From JAJPJX01 sp964568355 (GTDB lineage Bacteria > Acidobacteriota > Terriglobia > Bryobacterales > Bryobacteraceae), in the NCBI GenBank assembly GCA_964568355.1, contig CAZMRK010000673.1, positions 1-9,894 on the forward strand: 9,894 nucleotides of DNA, given 5' to 3'. Made by a program: the position numbers and the translations under genes. The notes below the pieces were generated by a model. The model searched no databases and was not told the DNA's origin. It saw only the letters and a program-made list of their open reading frames with translations. Each line of letters opens with the position of its first letter. Positions within the stretch are counted from its first letter, which is position 1. This document shows, one piece after another, positions 1 through 7,148 of the stretch.

Positions 1-1718
1 CCGGTGGAAGCGTTATTGATCGCCTGGGCAAGGTCCTCCAACGGATCTTTGCGCCAGCGCGGAGCGATCGGATACGGCTGATTGCCGACGACCAGTTGCA
101 GAGTGCGGGGAAAGGGACGGGTCCAGCTTTCGTTGCGCATCAGGCGCGCGCCGGTGATCTTCTCCCACAGGAAGTGGTCCGGAAGAATATCCATTCCGGG
201 TTTGCGCAGGGTGGCCAGGTCCTTTTCGATCTCTTCCCGCTTGGCGCGCGCCAGTTGGATTTCTTCCTGCAGATCGGCGGGGGGCGCCTCATGCGTCTCG
301 GTCAGGGCCTTTTCGATGCGCTGCTGCTGGGCGGCGGCCTGCTGCACCAGGGAGTTGCGCAGCTTGTCGTCGACCGAGAGGCGGCGCACCAGGTCGAGCG
401 AATCGAGCTGCACACCGATCGAGACGACCAGGGCGGCAAGTACGGTCCAGATCCGCGCGCGCAGCGTGTAGGCCGAGGTGACGCGATCCATGGTCTGGTC
501 GTACCAATCGTTGATGATGGCCACGAAGGTCGTATTGGCGGCTTGAATCACGGCCTTGGTCAGGCGCTGATGGGTGGACAGCTTGGGCTCGTCGTGCTCG
601 AGCTGAAGGGCGTTGGTGCGGATCTGGGCGAGCGTGGCGGTAGGATCGGCGACACCGTTGGCCTGGATGACCTTGCGCAGAAGCTGGCGCGCGGTGGGAT
701 CGAGGTGTTCGGAGCTGGGGCCGTCGTGACCGGCGAATGCCAGGAGGATGCCAACCAGCTCCTCGCGTTGCAGAACCTCGCCGCACTTTCCGCGAATGCC
801 CGATTTCCGGTGCTGCCAGGCGGTGAGCCAGCTATCGGGTTTGCCGATTAAGGGATGGCGTAGTACTGCCTCGGCGATGTACTGCGCAAAGGTGACGCCG
901 GCCTTGGGCCCCACCTGCGGGAAGACGGCCGTGCCGCGGGCATCGGCATTGATCTGGACGACGCGATCGTGGTCGGCGTTGCGCTGGAACTGGAAATCGA
1001 CGGCGGCGCCGGAGAGCGGCTGGCCGTTGGCGTCCACAATGACGGCCTGCACCTGGTACGCCTCGGGCACCGGACGTTCGCCGGGGCAGACGAAGACGGC
1101 CTGCCCCAGGGCATCGGTCGTGGCGTGTACGGTTGCCGTGCCGACGCGGAATTCGACAACCGCTCCGGACACGGCCTGTCCATTGGATGCATGCACGGAG
1201 ACGATAGCGGTATGACAACCGTAGGGCTGGGTACCGGTATAGCAGATTGTTGTCGTGCCGGTGCTGTCGGTGGTCTCATGGAAGGCGGCGGGCTGGGCCA
1301 ACGAGCGGCGGAGGCGGAATTCCACCGCCGCATGGGCTCGCGGTCCATTGGAGGTGGACAGGCGGACTTTCACATCGTCCGCTTTCGCGCCGTCGTAGGG
1401 GAACTCGACGGCGCCCTCGGCATTGGTGGTGCCCGAGCCTAATTTTCCGGCATCCACCCGAACATTGGGCTCCACATTTCCGGCGCGGTCGCGCACGGTC
1501 ACCACCAGGGTACCGGCCGCGACCGGCACATCACAGCTCATTACAACGGGGTCAAAATGGCCGATCAATAGTTGCAGTCCGCGCAGCAGATAGCGCGTGC
1601 GCGCCAAAGTAAGCACGAGGAAAATCTGGGTAATTGCAGTTACAATCGGGCTGAGCAGAACCATCACGAGCGCTAAGCCGATCAGGATATCCACGTATTT
1701 GAGAATCGAGATGTCCAT
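1..1718 (-). CDS. Large membrane protein with four Ig-like repeats (C-terminus beyond left edge)
   Basis: The minus strand is open from the ATG at 1718-1716 to the left edge, 572 codons without a stop, so the C-terminus is missing. Residues 9-38 are a long hydrophobic segment followed by basic residues R40, R42 and R46. Residues about 73-267 hold four repeats of one pattern: V-x-V..NG....A.V(E/D)F, then T(D/N)A.G.A.F; examples are SNGQAVSGAVVEF at 178-190 and DANGQPLSGAAVDF at 229-242. This resembles Big_1/invasin Ig-like domains. Residues 405-445 read WYDQTMDRVTSAY, then a membrane helix at about 421-441. Residues 456-506 are charged and probably coiled coil. The flanks (LIGLALVMVLLSPIVTAI near the start, HPLI at 288-291, the W-Y-D-Q-x-M-D-R segment before the helix) remind me of an uncharacterised membrane family; that is recall, not a search. 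It is divergent from the 1833 gene. The in-frame stop at 1755-1757 and the lack of any other ATG in between fix the start, but no Shine-Dalgarno precedes it. Its function is unknown. Confidence 0.9.
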   Translation of the reverse strand, partial: MDISILKYVDILIGLALVMVLLSPIVTAITQIFLVLTLARTRYLLRGLQLLIGHFDPVVMSCDVPVAAGTLVVTVRDRAGNVEPNVRVDAGKLGSGTTNAEGAVEFPYDGAKADDVKVRLSTSNGPRAHAAVEFRLRRSLAQPAAFHETTDSTGTTTICYTGTQPYGCHTAIVSVHASNGQAVSGAVVEFRVGTATVHATTDALGQAVFVCPGERPVPEAYQVQAVIVDANGQPLSGAAVDFQFQRNADHDRVVQINADARGTAVFPQVGPKAGVTFAQYIAEAVLRHPLIGKPDSWLTAWQHRKSGIRGKCGEVLQREELVGILLAFAGHDGPSSEHLDPTARQLLRKVIQANGVADPTATLAQIRTNALQLEHDEPKLSTHQRLTKAVIQAANTTFVAIINDWYDQTMDRVTSAYTLRARIWTVLAALVVSIGVQLDSLDLVRRLSVDDKLRNSLVQQAAAQQQRIEKALTETHEAPPADLQEEIQLARAKREEIEKDLATLRKPGMDILPDHFLWEKITGARLMRNESWTRPFPRTLQLVVGNQPYPIAPRWRKDPLEDLAQAINNAST

Positions 1719-1729
1719 GGAACTGGTCG

Positions 1730-1758
1730 AGTCTTTCGCAGTTACCCCGCGATGTCAA
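1730..1758 (-). promoter_or_regulatory. Candidate promoter for the leftward membrane gene
   Basis: On the minus strand a perfect -35 TTGACA (1758-1753) is followed after 17 nt by AAGACT (1735-1730), a weak -10 with three of six matches. A start site about 7 nt further would lie only about 5 nt before the ATG at 1718. That fits the missing Shine-Dalgarno and suggests a nearly leaderless transcript. The -35 is seen directly; the -10 and start site are inferred. Confidence 0.4.
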
Positions 1759-1795
1759 GCAGGCAGTATTCCCTATCGGAATTGCAATGAATTTG

Positions 1796-1804
1796 TGTTA
1801 CGAT
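1796..1804 (+). promoter_or_regulatory. Candidate extended -10 promoter for the 1833/2442 operon
   Basis: TGTTACGAT is a TGn-type extended -10 with hexamer TACGAT. The hexamer 17 nt upstream (TCGGAA) is a poor -35, which extended -10 promoters tolerate. Transcription would begin near 1811, leaving about 22 nt that include the Shine-Dalgarno at 1819. This is a single short match, so it is tentative. Confidence 0.3.
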
Positions 1805-1832
1805 TCACTACGCTCAAAGGAGGGATGTAGGC

Positions 1833-2429
1833 ATGGATGCACTACAAATTCTCCGTCTTCGGGTAACTGGAATTGTCCTGGCGCTGGGGTGGTTCTTCCT
1901 GACCACAAGCGCCGACGCAGCCGTGCGCCAGTGGTGGTGGCTGCCGGCATCGGGGTTGGTACTGTGGCTAGTGGATCTCCTGCTGTTGCTATGGAGTCAG
2001 CCGGTGGGGGACGGACCGACGCGCCTGGTGGTGGTGCTCCGGAGCCTGACGGCCCGTCTGCTCGACCCGCTGGTAGCGGTCCTGGTGGTGCTGGCGGCCG
2101 TCTCGCTGCGGCTCCAGCTTCCGGCGATCGAGATGAGAGTGTTGCTCACCGGATGTCTGGCGCTGCTGTCACTGGTATTCACCTTCCTGCTCTACCTCTA
2201 TGCGGTCCGCGACGGGCAGCCCATGGAGATCCGCACCCACTGGGGCGGGCTGGGAGGCGGACTGGGCGGCTGGCGTATTTCGATGCCGCTGATCTGCCTG
2301 ATTGCGGCCATCAGTTTCGGCGCCATGGCTACGGCTGTGAACCTGCCGCTGCTGCCTTCCCCGAACGGCGCCGCGGAAAAGAAGGTGGCCCAGAGCGAAC
2401 TTCCGCCCACGGGCACGGTGGCTCGCTAG
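1833..2429 (+). CDS. Five-helix membrane protein with Gly-rich loop
   Basis: This 198-residue protein has five probable membrane helices at about 11-24, 38-54, 78-96, 103-123 and 150-169. A loop at 136-147 reads HWGGLGGGLGGW, followed directly by the last helix. The tail (about 172-198) is polar and proline-rich. I do not recognise a named family. The start is well supported: AAAGGAGGG at 1816-1824 lies about 9 nt before the ATG at 1833, while the earlier ATG at 1825 is followed at once by TAG. The stop TAG (2427-2429) overlaps the Shine-Dalgarno of the NTPase gene, so the two are almost certainly co-transcribed and probably translated in step. The obvious inference is a membrane partner of the NTPase, perhaps joining its transmembrane hairpin or the divergent Ig-repeat protein. 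No catalytic residues or signal peptide were seen. Confidence 0.9.
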   Translation: MDALQILRLRVTGIVLALGWFFLTTSADAAVRQWWWLPASGLVLWLVDLLLLLWSQPVGDGPTRLVVVLRSLTARLLDPLVAVLVVLAAVSLRLQLPAIEMRVLLTGCLALLSLVFTFLLYLYAVRDGQPMEIRTHWGGLGGGLGGWRISMPLICLIAAISFGAMATAVNLPLLPSPNGAAEKKVAQSELPPTGTVAR

Positions 2430-2433
2430 GAGG
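2428..2433 (+). promoter_or_regulatory. Shine-Dalgarno overlapping upstream stop codon
   Basis: AGGAGG begins inside the TAG of the preceding gene (2427-2429) and lies 8 nt before the GTG at 2442. It decides that GTG start and indicates translational coupling of the two genes. Confidence 0.8.
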
Positions 2434-2441
2434 CGCCGGCC

Positions 2442-5400
2442 GTGGAGTTTCGGGTCATCAATCCGCCGGATCCTTTCAGCGAGGCCTCTTTCGAGCGCGA
2501 CAAGACTTCCCCGGTTCCGGAGACGCGCCGGCCGATCCTGGCGAAGTCCGACGGGTACGACCGCCTGTATCACGCCATTCTGCGCTATACGCTGGGTGAG
2601 ATATCCGGCCGCTCCTTCCTGATTTCGGGGCATCGCGGGGCGGGCAAGACCACCCTGGTCGCCCATGCCATTCAGGACGTACTGCGTTCGTTTCGGGACA
2701 CGGGCCGCCGGCCGCTCTATGTGCGGATCCATGGCCCCGACCTGCTGCCCGAAGCGCCCGAAGGTTGCCCGGCGGCATCAGCGGTGCGCGGCGAGCGGGA
2801 TGAAGAGCTGTGCAATGTGATGCGGCAGATGGCCATCGCGCTCTACCGGGCGGCGGCCGATGAATATGTCGTCTCCTACCGGGAGCGGATCCGCAAGCGG
2901 GAAAGATCGGATGTGTGGCAAAAGAAGGAGCTGTACGAATCTGCCGCGCAATTCGCTCACGACCTGGAAGATTGCCCGGGGCTGGAGACGTTTCGCGAGT
3001 ACTGGGAGCGGGTGGGCCTGCTGGATCGGGGCGTGCTCTTCGCGCGGCCGGAGAATGAAGATCAGGGGATGTTGGAGGTCGTGGCCTTGTCGGTGGCCTG
3101 CCAGGCCTACCAGGTAGTGTCCGGGAAATGGGAGGAGCAGGTCAGCCAGTCGGCGGCGGCGGCGCGCAGCAGCAGCCTTTCGTTCTCCCTGGGCGCCGAG
3201 GTGAAAAACCTGCTGGGTCCGGTGGCGGGTGTGCTGAGCGGCGGCGCGGTGGGGGCCGCTCTGCTGGCCACCAAGACCAACAGCATCGCCGCGGTGGTCC
3301 TGGCGCTGATCTCCGCGGTGGTGGTGAGCTGCACGTTCACTCTGGCCTCCTCGCAAAGCCGGGAGCGCAAGCAGAACCGGCAGAATACTTTTTCGCGGGA
3401 CCGCACGGTCAGCTCGCTGGGCCGCATGCTGCCCTTGCTGCTGGGCCACTTCCGCAGGGCCGGCCTACACCCGATTTTCGTGGTGGATGAGCTGGACAAG
3501 GTGCACGACCTCCCCAGGCGTATGCGCGACCTGGTGACGTATCTGAAGTTCTTCGTCAGCGACCGCGCATTTTTCTGCTTTCTAACCGATCGGGATTACA
3601 TGGAGTATCTGGAACGGCGCACCGCGGGCAACACCTATGCGCAGGAGTACTCCTATTTCCGCGAGCGGATTCCCGTGTTCTATGAACCGCGCGACCTGCG
3701 AACCTATCTCCAGTCGGTATTCGATGCCAGCGGGGCCGAGACCGGTGCTGTTCCGGAAAACGACGGCGTGGACCGCGCCCTGCTGAGTTACTCGCTTTTG
3801 CATCGCGCCCGCCTGCATCCGCTCGACCTGCGGCGCCAGTTGACCACCATCGCCGACCGGGACGGCGTCGCGCGGATTTCGGACCAGGAATTGCGCGACG
3901 GGCGGGTGAAGTTCGAGCTGCTCTTTCAACTCGCGGTGGAGTGGGTGCTGACCAGCCCGGACCTGCAGAACGCCATCCGCAGCAGCCCCCGGTTCGCGCA
4001 GCTTGCCGGCGACGCGCTGTACTACCCGTCGCGCAGTTGGGAGCAGGGGGAGTCGCATCTCGATATCTCCGACGAGGCCATTACGGCGTACCTGGAGCGG
4101 CGCATGGCTGCGGCGGTGGAGCCGGAGGAGCAGAACGGCAATCCCGTGCCGGTGCCGCGGACTCTGAGCAGCCGGGACGGCCTGCTGCTGATCGAAGCGG
4201 TGCGGCGCCTGGTCTACGAACTGCAGGATCCGGCCGGGCTGGTGCGGCAGATCAAGACCAAGCGCACTTCGCCGGACGAGCCCTCCGACCGCCTGCTGGA
4301 ATATGTCCCCGCGGGCGAGAAGTTTCAACTTCTGCGGCGCGTGGAGGCGTACAAATATCAGTGGTGCTTCAATGCCTACGGGCAGTCCAACCTGGATATC
4401 GGGGTAGACGAAGTTCTGGACGAGAGCCGCGTGGACATCGCCTTCATCGAGGCCATGGCGCACTTTGTGCTCGATCGCAGCGACGGCCGGGTCAGCCTGG
4501 AGCGCCTGGCATCGGAGCTTCGCCTGGTCGCGCCGACGCCGCCGTGGTCCGCGGTGAATGTGGCGATCAACCGGCTGGCGCGATTGCGGGCGCCGGAGGA
4601 AGATCCGAAGATCGGCTATCCGGGGATGCGGGACGACGGCAATTGCGTTTGGGACTACGCCTCGCGGCTGCGCATCCGCGGAGACGTGCTGGCTCAGGCT
4701 CTGGGCTGCGCCGGGGCGCTGGCGCAGGCGTCTCCGCGCGAGACGCCGGGGGATCGCCTGCTGCACGGGCTGCGCGTGCTTTCCGCGGATCTGGCTCTGG
4801 CCGCCACCGGCGAGGAGGCGCTGGGCCAGAAGATCGGGTCGGTCTACCAGTCTCTGCGGGAGATCATGCCGGCGCTGCCGGAGAGCTTTCCGGACCTGGA
4901 AGGCGCCGGCGAGGAATGGATCGGGGCCGTGGCGGCGATGATGACGGTGGCGCTTGACAGTTTCCCCATCGCGGCCCTGAATATGCGGGCGCTCGCCTGG
5001 AAGCGATGGTTTTCTCGCTTTAGCTCCTACTTTCAGGATCGCGCCACGGTCTTTGTTCCGGTGTTCGAAGACCTGTGGAGCCGTGTCGACACCAGCCCGC
5101 CGGTTCCCTACGACCGGCCGGAACTGCTGTCTCCGAATCTGGCCGAGGTCACGCTCGCTTCCTGGACGACGATGCTATGCCGGGCATTGCGGACGCAGCC
5201 GGAGGTGCCGTCCTGGGTGGCTCTAACGGCGGCGATGCAACTGGGGCTGCCTCGTCTGGCCGCGGCCATCGCCAATATGGTTCCCCTGCTGCCGCCCGAT
5301 CCATCGGTAGCACCAGATCCGGCGCAGTTGGAAGAATGGATCCGCGTGGTCCGATCCAGCAGCGAGGTGCGCCGCGGTGTCCTCCTCATTACCGCAGACG

Positions 5401-5780
5401 CATATTCGTTAACGAGCGCCTGGACGCCGTCGCCGGGCTATGGCGTGCTTTCCATCTCGGCCAGCCGGCTGCCGGAACTGGTCCACCTGGCCACGGCACT
5501 GCGCCTTCTGCGAGCGGAGGATCTGGGCATCGAGAAAGTCATGATCGAGCTATCGGGCGACGCGGGGCAACTGGCCGCGAAACTCCGCAACCCGCCTTCC
5601 GCCAATATCCCGATCGTTGCGCCCGGAATGCCGACGACGACGGGGCTGCCCTGCGTTTACCTGGTGCCGGAAGCTCCCGCCGAGAGCGCCGATAAGTTCC
5701 CGCTGCCCTATGTGATTGCTCCGGCGAATATCGAGGAAGCGTGGACCAAGGCACGCGTAGCCGCGGCCGTGGCGGCGTGA
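2442..5780 (+). CDS. KAP-like membrane-anchored P-loop NTPase, 1112 aa
   Basis: The N-terminal half is an NTPase. Walker A is GHRGAGKT at 63-70 (K69). Walker B is IFVVDELDK at 345-353 (D349, E350). A sensor-1-like FLTDRD lies at 380-385, and HPLDLRR at 459-465 resembles the sensor-2 region of ORC/STAND-type ATPases. Between Walker A and B are a charged helical insert (about 100-250) and two membrane helices (about 257-276 and 281-302) joined by a very short turn. This placement is characteristic of KAP NTPases, a family that includes Kidins220 and the phage-exclusion protein PifA. Residues about 660-740 look like a winged helix. Residues about 979-1112 alternate strands and helices (GVLLITA, VLSIS, VMIEL, IPIVAPG, CVYLVPE) like a Rossmann-type domain I cannot name. 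Both ends should be cytoplasmic, with only the hairpin in the membrane. It follows the five-helix gene by 12 nt. The likely role is an ATP- or nucleotide-driven switch or sensor at the membrane; a defence role is speculation. Gene certain; family fairly sure. Confidence 0.93.
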   Translation: MEFRVINPPDPFSEASFERDKTSPVPETRRPILAKSDGYDRLYHAILRYTLGEISGRSFLISGHRGAGKTTLVAHAIQDVLRSFRDTGRRPLYVRIHGPDLLPEAPEGCPAASAVRGERDEELCNVMRQMAIALYRAAADEYVVSYRERIRKRERSDVWQKKELYESAAQFAHDLEDCPGLETFREYWERVGLLDRGVLFARPENEDQGMLEVVALSVACQAYQVVSGKWEEQVSQSAAAARSSSLSFSLGAEVKNLLGPVAGVLSGGAVGAALLATKTNSIAAVVLALISAVVVSCTFTLASSQSRERKQNRQNTFSRDRTVSSLGRMLPLLLGHFRRAGLHPIFVVDELDKVHDLPRRMRDLVTYLKFFVSDRAFFCFLTDRDYMEYLERRTAGNTYAQEYSYFRERIPVFYEPRDLRTYLQSVFDASGAETGAVPENDGVDRALLSYSLLHRARLHPLDLRRQLTTIADRDGVARISDQELRDGRVKFELLFQLAVEWVLTSPDLQNAIRSSPRFAQLAGDALYYPSRSWEQGESHLDISDEAITAYLERRMAAAVEPEEQNGNPVPVPRTLSSRDGLLLIEAVRRLVYELQDPAGLVRQIKTKRTSPDEPSDRLLEYVPAGEKFQLLRRVEAYKYQWCFNAYGQSNLDIGVDEVLDESRVDIAFIEAMAHFVLDRSDGRVSLERLASELRLVAPTPPWSAVNVAINRLARLRAPEEDPKIGYPGMRDDGNCVWDYASRLRIRGDVLAQALGCAGALAQASPRETPGDRLLHGLRVLSADLALAATGEEALGQKIGSVYQSLREIMPALPESFPDLEGAGEEWIGAVAAMMTVALDSFPIAALNMRALAWKRWFSRFSSYFQDRATVFVPVFEDLWSRVDTSPPVPYDRPELLSPNLAEVTLASWTTMLCRALRTQPEVPSWVALTAAMQLGLPRLAAAIANMVPLLPPDPSVAPDPAQLEEWIRVVRSSSEVRRGVLLITADAYSLTSAWTPSPGYGVLSISASRLPELVHLATALRLLRAEDLGIEKVMIELSGDAGQLAAKLRNPPSANIPIVAPGMPTTTGLPCVYLVPEAPAESADKFPLPYVIAPANIEEAWTKARVAAAVAA

Positions 5781-5800
5781 CACCGCTTTACTAAGGCTGC

Positions 5801-6979
5801 CTACGCCGCTGCGTAACTTATCGCGCGGCGCCGGCTCTCCGCGCGATACGCTACGGCAAACAAGCCGGCAAGTGTGACGGCCAGGATGGTGAGCTGCTGC
5901 CACCAGGCAAAGTGCGGATCCGGCTGCCTGCCCAGACCGAGAACCGCGACACAAAAGATCACGTGGGCGGAGAATACTTCCAGGGAGGCGCGGCCAAGGG
6001 GCGCCAGGCTCGTTCCCACCCTGTTGTGGGCCAGTGCCGGACCGAATTTCACGAGCAGGATTCCAATCGCTGCAAAATTCACCAGCCGCAGGATCCCCAA
6101 CTTCCACTTGTCGACGAGCACATCAAAAAGCCACGGCCCGGTTACCGCATCGAAGGGCGCATGCCGGCATACAAAGAGGATCTCCGCTACGGCGATGGCC
6201 GTACCGAGCAGCCACTTCGGGAGGCGCCGTTGCGACAGGCGCGCAATCACACCGGTTGTGCCCAGCGCCACACCCGCCGTCCAGAGAAATTGCCACCCAA
6301 AGAGGTCGAAGGCGCCGGCCTCGTTGAGGGAAATGGGAAACCCGGCCCTGGCCGCCAGGCCGTAGAGCCACACGCGCAGGTGGAACTGTGCGAGCAACCA
6401 CACCAGGGCGCTTCCGCCGAGCACCACTTTCCAGCCTCGTTTCGCTGCGACCGCAAGTAGCACGGGAGTTAGCAGCATGAACAGGATGTAGAGCGGCAAA
6501 ATGTCGAACAAGGGCGGATTGTAAAGCAACGCCGAGGCGGCGGCCACGGCCATTTTCGGGCGGTGCAAATAGAAGTCCAGCAGGTTCTGCAGCGGAACTC
6601 CGTGCAAATAGACGGCATCGGCTGCTCCAAACGTGAAGAGCAGCGCGAGCAGAACGAGATGGTAACGATAAATACGCCACGCTCGCCGGAGCAATTTGTG
6701 TACCGCAGTAGCGGAACCGTACCGTTCTCGTTCGCGCTGTCCGATTTGTCCGATCAAGAACGCCGCCAGAAAAATGAAACCTTCCGCCGCGGAGACATAC
6801 CCGACCATCTGATTCGAATAGGTACTGACACGAGTGGGAAGATGCGTCAAGGTCATCCAGACCAGCAAAAAGCCTCGCAGAATGTCCAGTTCGGGCACTC
6901 GCCGGGACACGCGAACCTGGAGCGGCTGGGTTACGAGATCCCGGGTTTGTGTCTCAAAAGGAATGGTGGTCGCGGCCAT
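5801..6979 (-). CDS. opgC: OpgC-like membrane acyltransferase
   Basis: This 392-residue integral membrane protein has about ten hydrophobic helices. The N-terminal segment carries the OpgC pattern: R-x-x-ELDILRGFLL, then HLP about eight residues later, then SAAEGFIFLAAFLIG. OpgC proteins sit in the inner membrane and transfer succinyl groups to osmoregulated periplasmic glucans; other members acylate other envelope glycans, so the substrate here is open. The reading frame extends upstream to 7504, but I place the start at the ATG 6979-6977 because GGAGG stands 9 nt before it, the OpgC homology begins about 20 residues in, and the upstream extension looks like non-coding sequence. The 3' end lies 20 bp from the end of the NTPase gene, which converges on it. 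No opgG or opgH glucan-synthesis gene is in the window, so the gene stands alone here. Confidence 0.88.
   Translation of the reverse strand: MAATTIPFETQTRDLVTQPLQVRVSRRVPELDILRGFLLVWMTLTHLPTRVSTYSNQMVGYVSAAEGFIFLAAFLIGQIGQRERERYGSATAVHKLLRRAWRIYRYHLVLLALLFTFGAADAVYLHGVPLQNLLDFYLHRPKMAVAAASALLYNPPLFDILPLYILFMLLTPVLLAVAAKRGWKVVLGGSALVWLLAQFHLRVWLYGLAARAGFPISLNEAGAFDLFGWQFLWTAGVALGTTGVIARLSQRRLPKWLLGTAIAVAEILFVCRHAPFDAVTGPWLFDVLVDKWKLGILRLVNFAAIGILLVKFGPALAHNRVGTSLAPLGRASLEVFSAHVIFCVAVLGLGRQPDPHFAWWQQLTILAVTLAGLFAVAYRAESRRRAISYAAA
5819..5848. repeat. Perfect 10-bp inverted repeat inside the end of opgC
   Basis: TATCGCGCGG (5819-5828) and CCGCGCGATA (5839-5848) are perfect complements around a 10-nt loop. 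The hairpin lies about 40 nt after the stop of the NTPase gene and encodes the arginine-rich C-terminus of OpgC. No T-run follows on either strand, so it is not a classical intrinsic terminator. It could still slow or end transcripts arriving from the NTPase operon, or be chance in GC-rich code. Confidence 0.4.
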
Positions 6980-6988
6980 CAGATCACC

Positions 6989-6993
6989 CCTCC
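6989..6993 (-). promoter_or_regulatory. opgC: Shine-Dalgarno that fixes the opgC start
   Basis: GGAGG on the minus strand lies 9 nt before the ATG at 6979. It supports this start over the in-frame starts further upstream. Confidence 0.7.
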
Positions 6994-7044
6994 GACAACT
7001 CTTGAGATGGCCGGCGCCGCCGCCGGGTTTCTTTACAAACCTTG

Positions 7045-7060
7045 ATGAAAATCCTTTCAT
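7045..7060. repeat. Short AT-rich palindrome between divergent genes
   Basis: ATGAAA (7045-7050) and TTTCAT (7055-7060) form an inverted repeat around 4 nt, in the most AT-rich part of the region between opgC and the enolase-family gene. It could be an operator for either gene, but six-base arms can arise by chance. Confidence 0.25.
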
Positions 7061-7099
7061 TGCCGCCTTGGCGCGGATGTTCTGAGGCGGGGCGGGCGA

Positions 7100-7128
7100 T
7101 TGACAGGCTGAGGACCGAAGATCATAAT
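7100..7128 (+). promoter_or_regulatory. Near-consensus sigma-70 promoter of the enolase-family gene
   Basis: A perfect -35 TTGACA (7100-7105) and a -10 CATAAT (7123-7128, five of six) are separated by the ideal 17 nt. The predicted start of transcription is near 7135, just before the Shine-Dalgarno at 7140. It is the strongest promoter in the window. It also rules out translation from the TTG at 7128, whose first base is the last base of the -10. Confidence 0.7.
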
Positions 7129-7139
7129 TGGCCTCCATT

Positions 7140-7145
7140 GGAGGA
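7140..7145 (+). promoter_or_regulatory. Shine-Dalgarno selecting a TTG start
   Basis: GGAGGA lies a short 3 nt before the TTG at 7149. It is the only good ribosome site downstream of the predicted transcription start, so it points to this non-ATG start. Confidence 0.5.
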
Positions 7146-7148
7146 CCT

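Noticed and set aside
96..1442. Long plus-strand open frames (96-851 and 969-1442)
   Set aside because: They lie exactly antisense, in the same codon register, to the coherent minus-strand membrane protein; their products are low-complexity and glycine-rich without domains.
1787..2599. 270-codon plus-strand frame across the small membrane gene
   Set aside because: Its product is a Gly/Ala/Arg-rich shadow. The overlapping 1833 frame has a proper Shine-Dalgarno and membrane helices, and ends at the coupled NTPase start.
3582..4766. 394-codon minus-strand frame inside the NTPase gene
   Set aside because: Antisense to a well-supported NTPase; the product is rich in Arg, Gln and His with no recognisable motif, as expected of a GC-rich antisense frame.
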